From Ferrimonas balearica (GTDB taxonomy: Bacteria > Pseudomonadota > Gammaproteobacteria > Enterobacterales > Shewanellaceae), in assembly GCF_019802085.1 (NCBI RefSeq), contig NZ_JAHVHV010000005.1, positions 62,001-126,000 of the forward strand: a stretch of 64,000 nt of DNA. The letters are read 5' to 3'. Position numbers and translations under genes: made by a program. The notes beneath the pieces are model-generated. The model made no database searches, had not been told where the DNA came from, and saw only the letters and a program-made list of their open reading frames with translations. Positions 45,824-55,074 of the stretch are shown here, piece by piece (the first letter of the stretch is position 1; the number at the start of each line of letters is the position of its first letter).

Positions 45824-48325
45824 ATGAAACGATTGTTGCTCAGCGCTGCTGTGACGTCAGCCCTTGGGTTGGCTGGGTGTAGCGGCGACAGCTATCAGGA
45901 AACCGTCGAGAACACACCGACACCGGTGGCCTTTTCACGTATCGCGTTTGATCCCGGTGCGGGCGTAGTGCCTCTGCCGAACGATCTCCTCTTCTCCGGC
46001 ACCTTCGATGGCACCCTGGTGATCCCCGGGGAAGCCGAAAGCGGTGACTACACCGATCCGCAGATCGCCCTTGGGGCTCTTGACGGCTGGTCTACTACGC
46101 AGCCCATCAGCATCGAGATGATCCCCGGCCAGAGCGACATCAGCCTGGACCCGGGCTCCGCCAGCGCCCCCGGTTCCGTCCGGGTGTTTGAAGTGGTGCT
46201 CGGTGGCCCCCTCTCCCCGGTCAGCGACTGTCAGGAACTGCCCTCCCTGAGCATCTGCCAGGTGGGCGAGGAGCTGATGTTCGGCGAGGACTTTGTCACC
46301 GTGCCCAGCGGAAACAGCATCAACGTGGTGCCCATCAAGCCCCTGATGCCCGTGTCCAGCTACGCGGTGATCACCACCACCCAGATCATGGACTCCGAGG
46401 GCCAGATGGTGATGCCCTCGACCACCTACGAGCTGCTGAAGCTCGACATCAACACCTCACCCCTGGTGACCCCGGACCAGCTGCTGCTGCAGGGTCTGGT
46501 GAACAACTACGAGAACTCCCTGGCCGCGGCCCACTCGGTGGACCCGGAAACCATCACCTACACCGGGGTGTTCACCACCCAATCGGTGGTGGACTCCGTC
46601 GCCACCCTGAGCCAGCTGATGGTTTCGCCGGATCCGGCTCACGCCCCCTTCCAGCCCGGCTTTGACAACCTGATGCCGGTGTACCGCGTCCCGGGCATGC
46701 CGCAGTTTGGCATCGCCACCGTGGCCGAGGCCCTGGGCCTCAAGGGCGGCGATCTGGACGGCGATGGCCTGCCGGATTGTGACCCGACAGACTTCACCTG
46801 CATCATCGCCGACCTGGCGGACATGTACAGCGCCGAGCTGACCCTGCCCTACTACCAGGCGATGCCGAGCCTGGCCAACGGCGGCGACATCAACGGTCGC
46901 TGGCTGGCCCTGGGTGACAGCCCGGTGTCGGTACTGCAGGCGGTGCAGGGCGGCCTGCTGAGCCAGGAAAGCTTTATCACTCAAGCGGTGGCCCAGGGCA
47001 TTGACCCCAATGAAGCCCTGACCGATCCCAGCGTTCTGGTGGGCGCCAGCTTCGTCTATGATGACGGCTCCCCGGTGGATCCGGTGCGTCACATCACCCG
47101 CTTCAACCCGGTTCCGGCCCCCACTGAGCGGGTCACCATTCCGGTGCAGCTGACCATTCCGGACGCCGCCCGCGTGGCCGCCTTCTACGAAGCCCAGGGC
47201 GCGCCCTGGACGCCGCCCGTTATGGGCTGGCCGGTGGCCCTGGGGCTGCACGGTCTTGGCGGGGTGAAGGAGACTAACCTCATCGTGGCCGGCACCTACG
47301 CCGCCAAGGGGATCGCCACCGTCGCCATCGACATGCCGCTGCACGGCGCCCGTTCGGTGGATCTTAACGGTGACGGCATCTACGAGATCAGCGCCACGGA
47401 TCCCAGCGTGGGCGACCTGCTGGGCACCGACGCCTTCCAAAACGGCAACCCCCTGGCCTTCGTCAACATCGCCAGCACCCTGACCACCCGCGACAACTTC
47501 CGTCAGGGCATTGTCGATAACCTGGGGCTGCGTCTGGCCCTCACCGGTCTGACCATGGCCCAGGTGGAAGCCGGTCAGATGCCGCTGTTCGACATGGAGA
47601 AGGTGAGCCTGCAGGGTCTGAGCCTCGGTGGCATCATCGGCACCTCCGCCAGCGCCTACACCACCCTGTGGAACCCGGAGCTGGGCCCCAACCCCTATGC
47701 GCTGAGCAACGTCTCCCTGGTGGCCCCGGCCGGTGGCCTGGCCGGTACCTTCGTCGGCTCCCCCACCTTCAATCCCATCCTGATGGTGACTTTGGTGGGT
47801 GAACTGGCGCCCCAGTGCATCGATCCGGACACCGGCGGCATCATCGACAGCCCCGAGTGTGCGGCGGTGGTGGAGCAGGTGAACAGCGAGGTGATCCCGC
47901 CCTTCGCCTTCGCGGTGCAAACCGCCATCGAGTCCATGGATCCCATCAACCACGCCGGGATCCTCGGTATGGCCAAGGACACCACCCCGGTGCACCTGAT
48001 TGAGGTGGTGGGCAACCTGGATGAGGGTGGCAGCAACCCGCCGGATCTGGTCCTGCCCCCGACGGTGGAAGGCTTCCCGCTCTCCGGTACCGAGCCGCTG
48101 ATCAGCGCCCTGGGCCTGCCGGGCATCACCCAGACCACCTCCGACTCCGCCGGTCGGGTCAGCGGTGCCGTGCGCTTCCGCATCGGTGCCCACAGCTCCC
48201 TGATCTCGCCGGATGCGGCGACCGCAGAGATGCAGACCCAGGTGGCGGACCACGCCCTGACCCAGGGCCGGACCATCACCATCGGTGACGGCTGCCTCAT
48301 CAAGGGCGGCGCCTGTCCCCAGTAG
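45824..48325 (+). CDS. volA: VolA/Pla-1/cef-family extracellular lipase (lipoprotein)
   Basis: An 833-residue secreted lipase. GGGGAG precedes the ATG at 45824. The lipoprotein signal LLSAAVTSALGLAGC is followed by SGDS. The N-terminal 250 residues match the virulence-factor-lipase N domain (FDPGAGVVPLPNDLLFSGT), and the C-terminal half is an alpha/beta hydrolase with the nucleophile elbow GLSLG (Ser-600) after GWPVALGLHGLGG. In Vibrio cholerae VolA is a surface lysophospholipase that frees fatty acids. It interrupts the otherwise conserved yciK-sohB neighbourhood. Confidence 0.88.
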   Translation: MKRLLLSAAVTSALGLAGCSGDSYQETVENTPTPVAFSRIAFDPGAGVVPLPNDLLFSGTFDGTLVIPGEAESGDYTDPQIALGALDGWSTTQPISIEMIPGQSDISLDPGSASAPGSVRVFEVVLGGPLSPVSDCQELPSLSICQVGEELMFGEDFVTVPSGNSINVVPIKPLMPVSSYAVITTTQIMDSEGQMVMPSTTYELLKLDINTSPLVTPDQLLLQGLVNNYENSLAAAHSVDPETITYTGVFTTQSVVDSVATLSQLMVSPDPAHAPFQPGFDNLMPVYRVPGMPQFGIATVAEALGLKGGDLDGDGLPDCDPTDFTCIIADLADMYSAELTLPYYQAMPSLANGGDINGRWLALGDSPVSVLQAVQGGLLSQESFITQAVAQGIDPNEALTDPSVLVGASFVYDDGSPVDPVRHITRFNPVPAPTERVTIPVQLTIPDAARVAAFYEAQGAPWTPPVMGWPVALGLHGLGGVKETNLIVAGTYAAKGIATVAIDMPLHGARSVDLNGDGIYEISATDPSVGDLLGTDAFQNGNPLAFVNIASTLTTRDNFRQGIVDNLGLRLALTGLTMAQVEAGQMPLFDMEKVSLQGLSLGGIIGTSASAYTTLWNPELGPNPYALSNVSLVAPAGGLAGTFVGSPTFNPILMVTLVGELAPQCIDPDTGGIIDSPECAAVVEQVNSEVIPPFAFAVQTAIESMDPINHAGILGMAKDTTPVHLIEVVGNLDEGGSNPPDLVLPPTVEGFPLSGTEPLISALGLPGITQTTSDSAGRVSGAVRFRIGAHSSLISPDAATAEMQTQVADHALTQGRTITIGDGCLIKGGACPQ

Positions 48326-48345
48326 GGACTGACCCGCTGAAATCC

Positions 48346-48372
48346 AAGGCCCGGCAACCGCCGGGCCTTTTT
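48346..48372 (+). terminator. Terminator after the VolA-like gene
   Basis: GGCCCGGC, AACC, GCCGGGCC, then TTTTT. Confidence 0.9.
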
Positions 48373-48425
48373 GTGTGCCCCAGAGCTGGTTACACTAGGG
48401 CCAAATACCTTTATGGGAGAAGACC

Positions 48426-49445
48426 TTGGAGTTTCTATACGAGTACGGCCTGTTTTTGGCCAAGGCGGTCACCCTGGTGGCGGCGGTGGTGGCCATCATC
48501 GTGGCCGCGGCCGCGGCGAACCGCGCCGGTAAGGGTCAGAAAGGGGAGCTGAAAATCCACAACCTGACGGACCGCTTCGAGCAGTACGAGGACAAGCTGG
48601 CCAACGAGCTGCTCAGCGAGTCCCAGTGGAAGGCCCGGGAGAAGGCCCGCAAGGCTGAACTCAAGGCCAAGGAGAAGCAGAGCAAGGATGAAGCGCGGGA
48701 AGGCCGCCTTTTCCTTATCGATTTCAAGGCCGGCATCGACGCCGCCCAGGTGGCCCAACTGCGGGAGGAGATCTCCGCGGTGTTGACGGTGGCTGAGGCG
48801 AAAGACGAGGTGCTGGTGCGGGTGGAGAGCGGCGGCGGCATGGTGCACGCCTACGGACTGGCCGCCAGTCAACTGGATCGCCTGCGCCAGGCCCAGATCC
48901 CCCTGACCATCAGCGTCGACAAGGTGGCCGCCTCCGGGGGCTACATGATGGCCTGTGTGGCGGATAAGATCCTGGCGGCCCCCTTTGCCATCGTCGGCTC
49001 CATCGGCGTCATCGCCCAGGTGCCCAACTTTAATAAGCTCCTGAAAAAGCACGACATCGACTTTGAGCAGCACACCGCCGGAGAGTTTAAGCGCACCCTG
49101 ACCCTGTTCGGTGAGAACGACGATGCCGGGCGGGAGAAGTTCAAGGAGGAGCTGGAGCAGACCCACGAGCTGTTCAAGGCCTTTGTGCAGCGCTACCGGC
49201 CTGAGCTGGACCTGGCCAAGGTGGCCACCGGGGAGCACTGGTTTGGTCTGCAGGCCCAGGAACTGGGACTGGTGGACGCCATCCAGACATCGGACGACTA
49301 CCTGATGGCCCAGGACAAAGAGATCCTGCAGCTGCAGTACGAGGAGAAGAAGAATCTGGCCAAGCGCTTTGGCCGGGCGGCAGAAAGTGCCATCGAACGG
49401 GGCAGCCTGAAGCTGGCGGAGCTGGGGCGCCGCCCCCTGGGCTAA
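48426..49445 (+). CDS. sohB: Inner-membrane peptidase SohB
   Basis: A 339-residue S49 serine protease starting with TTG at 48426 (GGGAGAAG upstream). MEFLYEYGLFLAKAVTLVAAVVA is the membrane anchor, a charged coiled segment follows, and the catalytic domain shows VRVESGGGMVHAYG, DKVAASGGYMMACVAD with Ser-170, and AGEFKRTLTLFGEN with the likely Lys base. Its position next to topA/cysB genes follows enteric order. Confidence 0.95.
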   Translation: MEFLYEYGLFLAKAVTLVAAVVAIIVAAAAANRAGKGQKGELKIHNLTDRFEQYEDKLANELLSESQWKAREKARKAELKAKEKQSKDEAREGRLFLIDFKAGIDAAQVAQLREEISAVLTVAEAKDEVLVRVESGGGMVHAYGLAASQLDRLRQAQIPLTISVDKVAASGGYMMACVADKILAAPFAIVGSIGVIAQVPNFNKLLKKHDIDFEQHTAGEFKRTLTLFGENDDAGREKFKEELEQTHELFKAFVQRYRPELDLAKVATGEHWFGLQAQELGLVDAIQTSDDYLMAQDKEILQLQYEEKKNLAKRFGRAAESAIERGSLKLAELGRRPLG

Positions 49446-49462
49446 GTCTTCTCTTCCCTCTA

Positions 49463-49489
49463 AAGCCGGCCCCTGTGGCCGGCTTTTTT
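49463..49489 (+). terminator. sohB terminator
   Basis: AAGCCGGCC, CCTGT, GGCCGGCTT, T-tract. Confidence 0.88.
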
Positions 49490-49650
49490 GTGTCCGCGGC
49501 CCCTAAGTGCCCGGTGTCCCACGCCGGAAGGGCTCGGTCAGTCTGCAGGCTGGGTTTGGCTCACTGGGTTCGTTACGGGCCAAGGGGCTCAGCGGTGCCA
49601 CGGCGTATGAACCCTCCAAGGGCGAGGTGCAGTCGGGGAAAGCGGGGATA

Positions 49651-49680
49651 AAAAAAGGCGAGCCCTGAGGCTCGCCTTTT
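49651..49680 (-). terminator. Terminator of the dicarboxylate/amino-acid symporter gene
   Basis: GGCGAGCC, CTGA, GGCTCGCC with A-rich and T-rich flanks. Confidence 0.88.
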
Positions 49681-49694
49681 CCATTGACTGAGGG

Positions 49695-51008
49695 TTACTG
49701 GCGGACGTGGGGTACCGCGTCCATATCCAGCTTGCTCTGGCCCGCCATGGGGTCGTCGTAGACCTCGCGGGAGAAGTCGCCTTCGGAGGAGGCCACCACC
49801 ACGGAGACGGCGGCGTCGCCGGTCACGTTGACCGCGGTGCGCACCATGTCCAGCAGACGGTCGACACCCAGGATCAGGGCGATCCCTTCTACCGGCAGAC
49901 CCACCTGCTGCAGCACCATGGCCAGCATGATCAGGCCCACACCGGGCACACCGGCGGTGCCGATGGACGCCAGGGTCGCGGTCAGGATCACCATCAGCAT
50001 GTCGGTGACGCTCAGGTCGATGCCGAACACCTGGGCGATGAACACCGTGGCCACACCCTGCATGATGGCGGTGCCGTCCATGTTGACGGTGGCGCCCAGG
50101 GGCAGGGTGAAGGAGCTGACCCGGTTGTTGACCCCCAGACGGTAGTTGGCGTTCTCAATGGAGATCGGCAGGGTCGCGGCGGAGCTGGCGGTGGAGAAGG
50201 CGAACAGCTGAACGCTGCGCATCTTCTTCAGGAAGGTCATCGGGTTGAGCCCACTCAGGGTGCTTACCAGCAGGGGGTAGACCACCAGGGCGTGGAGCAG
50301 CAGCACACCGAGCACCAGGAAGAAGTACTTCACCACGGAGCCGAAGGTTTCCATTCCCAGGGTCAGGCTGAGCTTGGCGATCAGGCCGAAGACACCGATG
50401 GGGGCGATGGCCATCACCAGGGTCACCAGCTTCATCATCACTTCGTTCAGGTCGATGAACAGCTGACGCAGGCGCTCACCACGCTCACCGATGTGGGCGA
50501 TGGAGAAGCCGAACAGGATGGCGAACACGATGATCTGCAGCATGTTGCCTTCCACCATCGCGTTGATGGGGTTGTTGGGCACCAGGCCGATGATCACGTC
50601 GCTCAGTGAGGGGGCTTCCTTGGCGTCGAAGGACATGTTCGCCGCCTGCATGGTGGCGTCACCCGGCTGGATCAGCAGAGCGGCACCCAGGGCCAGGGAG
50701 ATGGCCACGGCAGTGGTGAACAGGTAGAGCGCCAGGGTCTTGCCGCCAAGGCGACCGAGCTTGGACGGTTCGGACAGGGTGGCGGTACCGCACACCAGCG
50801 AGATGAAGACCAGCGGGACGACCAGCATCCGCAGGGCCGACACGAAAAGGGCGCCGATGACGTTGAAGATGCCGTTGGTAAAGACATCCTCGACAATGGC
50901 GCTGCCCGGAAACAGGAGACGAAGGGCCAGACCAACCACCAGACCGGCCACCATGGCCAGCAGGATCTTGGCCGTTAGGCCCATTTTCCCAGTTGCTTTA
51001 GCAGACAT
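49695..51008 (-). CDS. Dicarboxylate/amino acid:cation symporter (DAACS family)
   Basis: A 437-residue glutamate-transporter-fold symporter. The diagnostic re-entrant loop FAFSTASSAATLPISIENA, the NMDGTAI motif in helix 7 and the second loop SIGTAGVPGVGLIML are present, and DRLLDMVRTAVNVTGDA carries the substrate-coordinating Asp and Asn of helix 8. Family members take up glutamate, aspartate, serine/threonine or C4-dicarboxylates with Na+ or H+; the substrate is not assigned here. Confidence 0.9.
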   Translation of the reverse strand: MSAKATGKMGLTAKILLAMVAGLVVGLALRLLFPGSAIVEDVFTNGIFNVIGALFVSALRMLVVPLVFISLVCGTATLSEPSKLGRLGGKTLALYLFTTAVAISLALGAALLIQPGDATMQAANMSFDAKEAPSLSDVIIGLVPNNPINAMVEGNMLQIIVFAILFGFSIAHIGERGERLRQLFIDLNEVMMKLVTLVMAIAPIGVFGLIAKLSLTLGMETFGSVVKYFFLVLGVLLLHALVVYPLLVSTLSGLNPMTFLKKMRSVQLFAFSTASSAATLPISIENANYRLGVNNRVSSFTLPLGATVNMDGTAIMQGVATVFIAQVFGIDLSVTDMLMVILTATLASIGTAGVPGVGLIMLAMVLQQVGLPVEGIALILGVDRLLDMVRTAVNVTGDAAVSVVVASSEGDFSREVYDDPMAGQSKLDMDAVPHVRQ

Positions 51009-51224
51009 GTAACTTCCTTTACAGATTTTATCGTTTTTATGGTCGCCGATAGCCTATCAGGAACCTTAGGACACAAAAAAGGGGGCTGAGGTAGAGAATT
51101 GGACTCAAAAGTGATTATTTGGCGGTAATGGTAAACAAATGGTTGTGCAGGGGTTATCTTTGGTTAGTGTTAAGGTAATCAATAAGAAAGCGGATCGTCA
51201 CTCAACTTTTACAGGATGTTTGCA

Positions 51225-53318
51225 ATGCGGCTAAATCACCTGCTGTTTATTTGCGCGAGCGCGTTAGGGATGATGACTGGGTGCAGTGGTGGGGGCACTC
51301 TGGAGGGGGGCAGTAACCCCGATCCGAGTCCGGTGGATCCCACCAACCCGCCCGCCGACGCGGTTCACACCCTGGGGCTGACCATGTGGTCCTGCCCTGA
51401 CGCCAACGCCACCACCCTCGATGGCTGTACCCAGACCAACCAGTTCGACGCCCAGAAGCCGGCGATGCTAAAGGTTTCGGCCAAGCGGGACGGCACCAGC
51501 GTTACCGGTGAACTGGTGGAGGTGGCCTCCGACAAAGGGGCGCTGATCCCCTCGGATGGCCGGGTGCTGACCGGCAGTGACGGCACCGCCCTTTTGCGCC
51601 TGATGGCCAACGACGGGGAGGGGATCGTCACCGTCTCCGGCCAGTACGCCGACACCACCGCCAGCCTCTTTGCCGAGATCAACGCCATCGAGGTGGCCCT
51701 GAGCCTCAGCAGCACCCTGGGGGATGGGGAGTCCCTGGCGGACGGCTCCACCCTGGCGGTCACCGCGGATCTGGCGGTGGACGGTCAGCCCTACCGGGAG
51801 CCGGTGCAGGTCAACTTCTCCTCCACCTGCAGCCTGGCCGGCCAGGCGGAGATCGACACTGTGGTGATGGCCAACGACGGCCAAGCGGTGGCGACCTACA
51901 AACCCGCCGGCTGCGACCAGCAGGATCAGATCACCGCCACCTTGACCCTGGGTACTGACGTGGCCACCGACAGCATCACCGTGGCCCTGGCCACCACCCC
52001 GGTGGCCAGCATCCAGTACCTCTCCGCGACCCCCGATTACCTGCAGCTTGACGGCACCGGTGGCAACACCAGCTCCGTGTTGATGTTCCAGGTGCTGGAC
52101 GAGTCCGGTCGGGCCAAGCAGGGGGTGGACGTCAGCTTCAGCCTGGCCAGCGGCGCCGACAAGGTGTCCATGAACACCACAGTGGCCCGCAGCAACAGCG
52201 ACGGTGAGGTCTCCACCACCTTGCGCTCCGGCAACCTGCCCGGCTCGGTGCGGGTCCAGGCCGAGGTGATGGACAGCAGCCCGGTGATCGCCAGCGTCTC
52301 CCGTGAGCTGAGCGTGGGCACAGGCTTGCCGGACAAGGACAGCTTCTCCTTGAGCTTCTCGGTGCACAACCCGGAGGCCTGGTCCTATGACGGCGTCAAG
52401 GTGTCGGTCAACCTGCTGGCGGCGGATCACTTTAACAACCCGGTGCCGGACGGCACCGCCATCTCCTTCATTACCGAGGGTGGCTCCATCGGCTCCCGTT
52501 GCCTGATCCAGAATGGCGGCTGCAGCGTGGAGTGGGTCTCCCAGGATTTCCGCCCCGACAATGCGCGGGTGACGGTGCTGGCCTTTGCCGAGGGGGAGGA
52601 GTCCTTTGTCGACCAGAACGGTAACGGCCTGTTTGATGCCGGCGAGTTCGACGGTCGCTTCGACGAGCACGAAGCCTTCGTGGACGAGAACGAGGACGGC
52701 AATTTCGATGCGGTGGAGCAGCTGATCGACCGCAACCAGAACGGCGCCTTCGACGACGTCGATGGCCAGTACAACGGCATCCTCTGCCAGGACGCGGCGC
52801 TGGCCAACGGCGACTGCAGTCAGGAGCTGGTGGACGTCAACGCCTCCGGGGTGATTGTGATGTCCGGGGTCAGCCCCTTTGCCTACTTCTGCCATTACGA
52901 CGTGGCGGACGAGGATGGCGATGGCCTGAACTGGTTTGACTGCTGGGATAACGTCAATCAGGTTCACTGGATGGCGAACAGCTACGAGGAACCCGCCACG
53001 GCGGTGGCCTGCGTGGTGGACGTGGCCCAGGATGGCACCCTCAACCCGGTGCCCTTCGGCAGCAAAATCAGCTTCAGCGCCGATGATCCGCTGAAAACCG
53101 CGGGCCGAGCCGGTTTCACCAAGCAGAGCACCTCCGCCGCCACCTACCATGTCTCCAACGAGGGTGAGGTGCTGGTGGACTTGCGCAGCAGCTGCGGCCA
53201 GGGCCAGTACTCCGTGGGCGTGGACACCTCGGAGGGCTACGGCACCCTTCGCATCGAGGTGGAAACCCCCGCCGGCAGCATTGCTAGCGACGCGGTCAGC
53301 ATCGACCCGGTGCCCTAA
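51225..53318 (+). CDS. Ig-like-domain surface lipoprotein with Ca2+-loop repeats
   Basis: About 697 residues. The ATG at 51225 is preferred (AGGA upstream) over that at 51216. The lipoprotein signal FICASALGMMTGC leads to a Gly-rich and Pro-rich linker. Several bacterial Ig-like (Big_1/invasin-type) repeats follow, recognisable by SDGEVSTTLRSG and DGTALLRLMAN. Around residues 465-515 lies a cluster of EF-hand/dockerin-like acidic loops (DQNGNGLFDAGE, DENEDGNFDAVE, DRNQNGAFDDVD). Cys-rich pairs suggest disulphides. Function unknown; a surface or adhesive role is inferred. Confidence 0.75.
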   Translation: MRLNHLLFICASALGMMTGCSGGGTLEGGSNPDPSPVDPTNPPADAVHTLGLTMWSCPDANATTLDGCTQTNQFDAQKPAMLKVSAKRDGTSVTGELVEVASDKGALIPSDGRVLTGSDGTALLRLMANDGEGIVTVSGQYADTTASLFAEINAIEVALSLSSTLGDGESLADGSTLAVTADLAVDGQPYREPVQVNFSSTCSLAGQAEIDTVVMANDGQAVATYKPAGCDQQDQITATLTLGTDVATDSITVALATTPVASIQYLSATPDYLQLDGTGGNTSSVLMFQVLDESGRAKQGVDVSFSLASGADKVSMNTTVARSNSDGEVSTTLRSGNLPGSVRVQAEVMDSSPVIASVSRELSVGTGLPDKDSFSLSFSVHNPEAWSYDGVKVSVNLLAADHFNNPVPDGTAISFITEGGSIGSRCLIQNGGCSVEWVSQDFRPDNARVTVLAFAEGEESFVDQNGNGLFDAGEFDGRFDEHEAFVDENEDGNFDAVEQLIDRNQNGAFDDVDGQYNGILCQDAALANGDCSQELVDVNASGVIVMSGVSPFAYFCHYDVADEDGDGLNWFDCWDNVNQVHWMANSYEEPATAVACVVDVAQDGTLNPVPFGSKISFSADDPLKTAGRAGFTKQSTSAATYHVSNEGEVLVDLRSSCGQGQYSVGVDTSEGYGTLRIEVETPAGSIASDAVSIDPVP

Positions 53319-53333
53319 GCGGCGACGGACACC

Positions 53334-53362
53334 AAAAAGGGCGCCCCAGGGCGCCCTTTTTT
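53334..53362. terminator. Bidirectional terminator between Ig-like lipoprotein gene and astB
   Basis: GGGCGCC, CCAG, GGCGCCC with A5 and T6 flanks. Confidence 0.9.
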
Positions 53363-53374
53363 AACGGTTCGGAC

Positions 53375-54712
53375 TCAGCGTTGGAAGGGGTAGACGCTGC
53401 CAAGGCCCAGCAGGTGAGTCAGCTCATCCAGCGCCTGGTGGGACTCCACCACCAGCTGCGGGTCCCGCAGGTCCTCGGCGCTCAAACGATCCCGGTAGTG
53501 CTTCTCAACCCAGGCGGTCAGCTCGGCGTACTTGGCGTCGCTCATCAGGGTGTTGGGGTTGACCGCGGCTTTCTCCTGGGCGGACAGGGCCACCCGCAGA
53601 CGCAGACAGGCGGGGCCGCCGCCGTTTTGCATGCTCTGCTTGACGTCGAAGTAGTGCACCTGGGTGATGGGGGTGCCCAGGGTCACCAGTTTCTCCAGGT
53701 AGGCGTGCACCGCCGGGTTCTCCTGGCACTCGGTGGGGGCGATGATCGCCATCTCCCCGCCGGGCAGGGTGAGGATCTGGGTGTTGAACAGGTAACTTTT
53801 CACCGCGTCCTGCACCGCCACCTCGGCGGTGGGCACCTCGATAAAGTGCAGCGGATGATCGCCAAACTTGCGACGGGTTTCGGCCAGGGCCTGCTCGGTA
53901 TCCAAGAACGCCTGCTGGTGGTAGAAGAGCACGTTCTGGTTGCCCACGGCGATGACGTCGTTGTGGAACACCCCCTGATCGATCACCTCGGGGTTTTGCT
54001 GGATGAAAACGGTGTTGGCCTCGTTCAGCCGGTGCAGGCGAGCCACCGCTTCGCTGGCTTCCCGGGTCTGGCGGGCGGGGTAGCGCTTGGGGGCCGGCTG
54101 GCTGGCGTCGAAGCCGTAGCGGCCATACACGAACAGCTGCACTCCGGCGTCGCCGTATTGCTGGCACAAGCGGGTGTGGTTGGCCGCGCCCTCATCGCCA
54201 AACTGGTCGTGCTCCGGCAGGTGGCGGTGGTGGGCAAAATGCGCCGCATCGGCAAAGGTGGCCTGGAGAATGCGACCGGTCACCTCTGGCTCGATGGAGC
54301 GATGGAACTTGTTCACCAGGTTGGCCGGTGTGAAGTGCACCTTGCCGTCGGCGCTGTCGGCACTGGGGGAGACGGTGGCCGCGTTGGCGGTCCACATGCT
54401 GGAGGCGGAGTAAGCCGCCGACAGGATGGCGGGGGCCTCCCGGTAGGCTTTGTCCAGCACCTGGGCGTCGGTTCCGGCGAAGCCCAGCCGGCGCAGGGTG
54501 TCCAGATCCGGACGCTGCTGTGGGGCCAACACCCCCTGGGTCATCCCCATGTCGTGCAGGGCCTTCATCTTGGCCAGCCCCTGCAGGGCTGCGGACTTGG
54601 GGTTGGAGTGGGCGTTGGCGTTGTTCTGGGAGGCGACGTTGCCGAACGACAGCCCAGCGTAGTTGTGCGTCGGGCCGACCAGGCCGTCGAAGTTGGCTTC
54701 GATGTGCTTCAT
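53375..54712 (-). CDS. astB: N-succinylarginine dihydrolase
   Basis: A 445-residue guanidino-modifying enzyme, second step of the arginine succinyltransferase (AST) pathway. The start [22 protein letters not shown], the [16 protein letters not shown] motif, [11 protein letters not shown] with the catalytic His and the C-terminal [14 protein letters not shown] with the nucleophilic Cys match AstB. The other ast genes are not in the window, so the pathway is split on the chromosome. Confidence 0.97.
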   Translation of the reverse strand: MKHIEANFDGLVGPTHNYAGLSFGNVASQNNANAHSNPKSAALQGLAKMKALHDMGMTQGVLAPQQRPDLDTLRRLGFAGTDAQVLDKAYREAPAILSAAYSASSMWTANAATVSPSADSADGKVHFTPANLVNKFHRSIEPEVTGRILQATFADAAHFAHHRHLPEHDQFGDEGAANHTRLCQQYGDAGVQLFVYGRYGFDASQPAPKRYPARQTREASEAVARLHRLNEANTVFIQQNPEVIDQGVFHNDVIAVGNQNVLFYHQQAFLDTEQALAETRRKFGDHPLHFIEVPTAEVAVQDAVKSYLFNTQILTLPGGEMAIIAPTECQENPAVHAYLEKLVTLGTPITQVHYFDVKQSMQNGGGPACLRLRVALSAQEKAAVNPNTLMSDAKYAELTAWVEKHYRDRLSAEDLRDPQLVVESHQALDELTHLLGLGSVYPFQR

Positions 54713-55074
54713 GTTCCTTCCTTTGAAACGGGCTGTTGTGGCTCATCAGGGGCGCGGCAGCGGGTCGCGGGCCGGGAAAAACCTGAGCGTCAGCCTCGGG
54801 GATTTTTCGGCCAGTATACGGACATCAGGGAGCGGCTCAAGCCATCAAAAACGCGTGCCACAGCAACATCTGCATAACTATTGCTTGCTTGTCGACAGAC
54901 GATGCATTACTACTTTTTTCAATTGCGTTTTTAGTCTCAAAAAATTTTTGAACTGGACAAAAATCGTCTAAGTGCTTGGCATACATGGTCCCCAGGGTTG
55001 AATCTCCCGGGGCTTGCCACTATATATGGTGCCAATTCCCTTCCACCGCTGATAAAAGGTCTCATCCCGACGCT
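54713..55074. other. Divergent regulatory region astB/topA
   Basis: No gene. It contains a weak ARG-box-like sequence (54869-54886), AT-rich DNA around 54900-54970, and the topA promoter at 54998-55026. Confidence 0.5.
54998..55026 (+). promoter_or_regulatory. topA promoter
   Basis: TTGAAT (54998-55003), a 17-base spacer and TATATA (55021-55026), 49 bases before the start codon. Confidence 0.65.
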
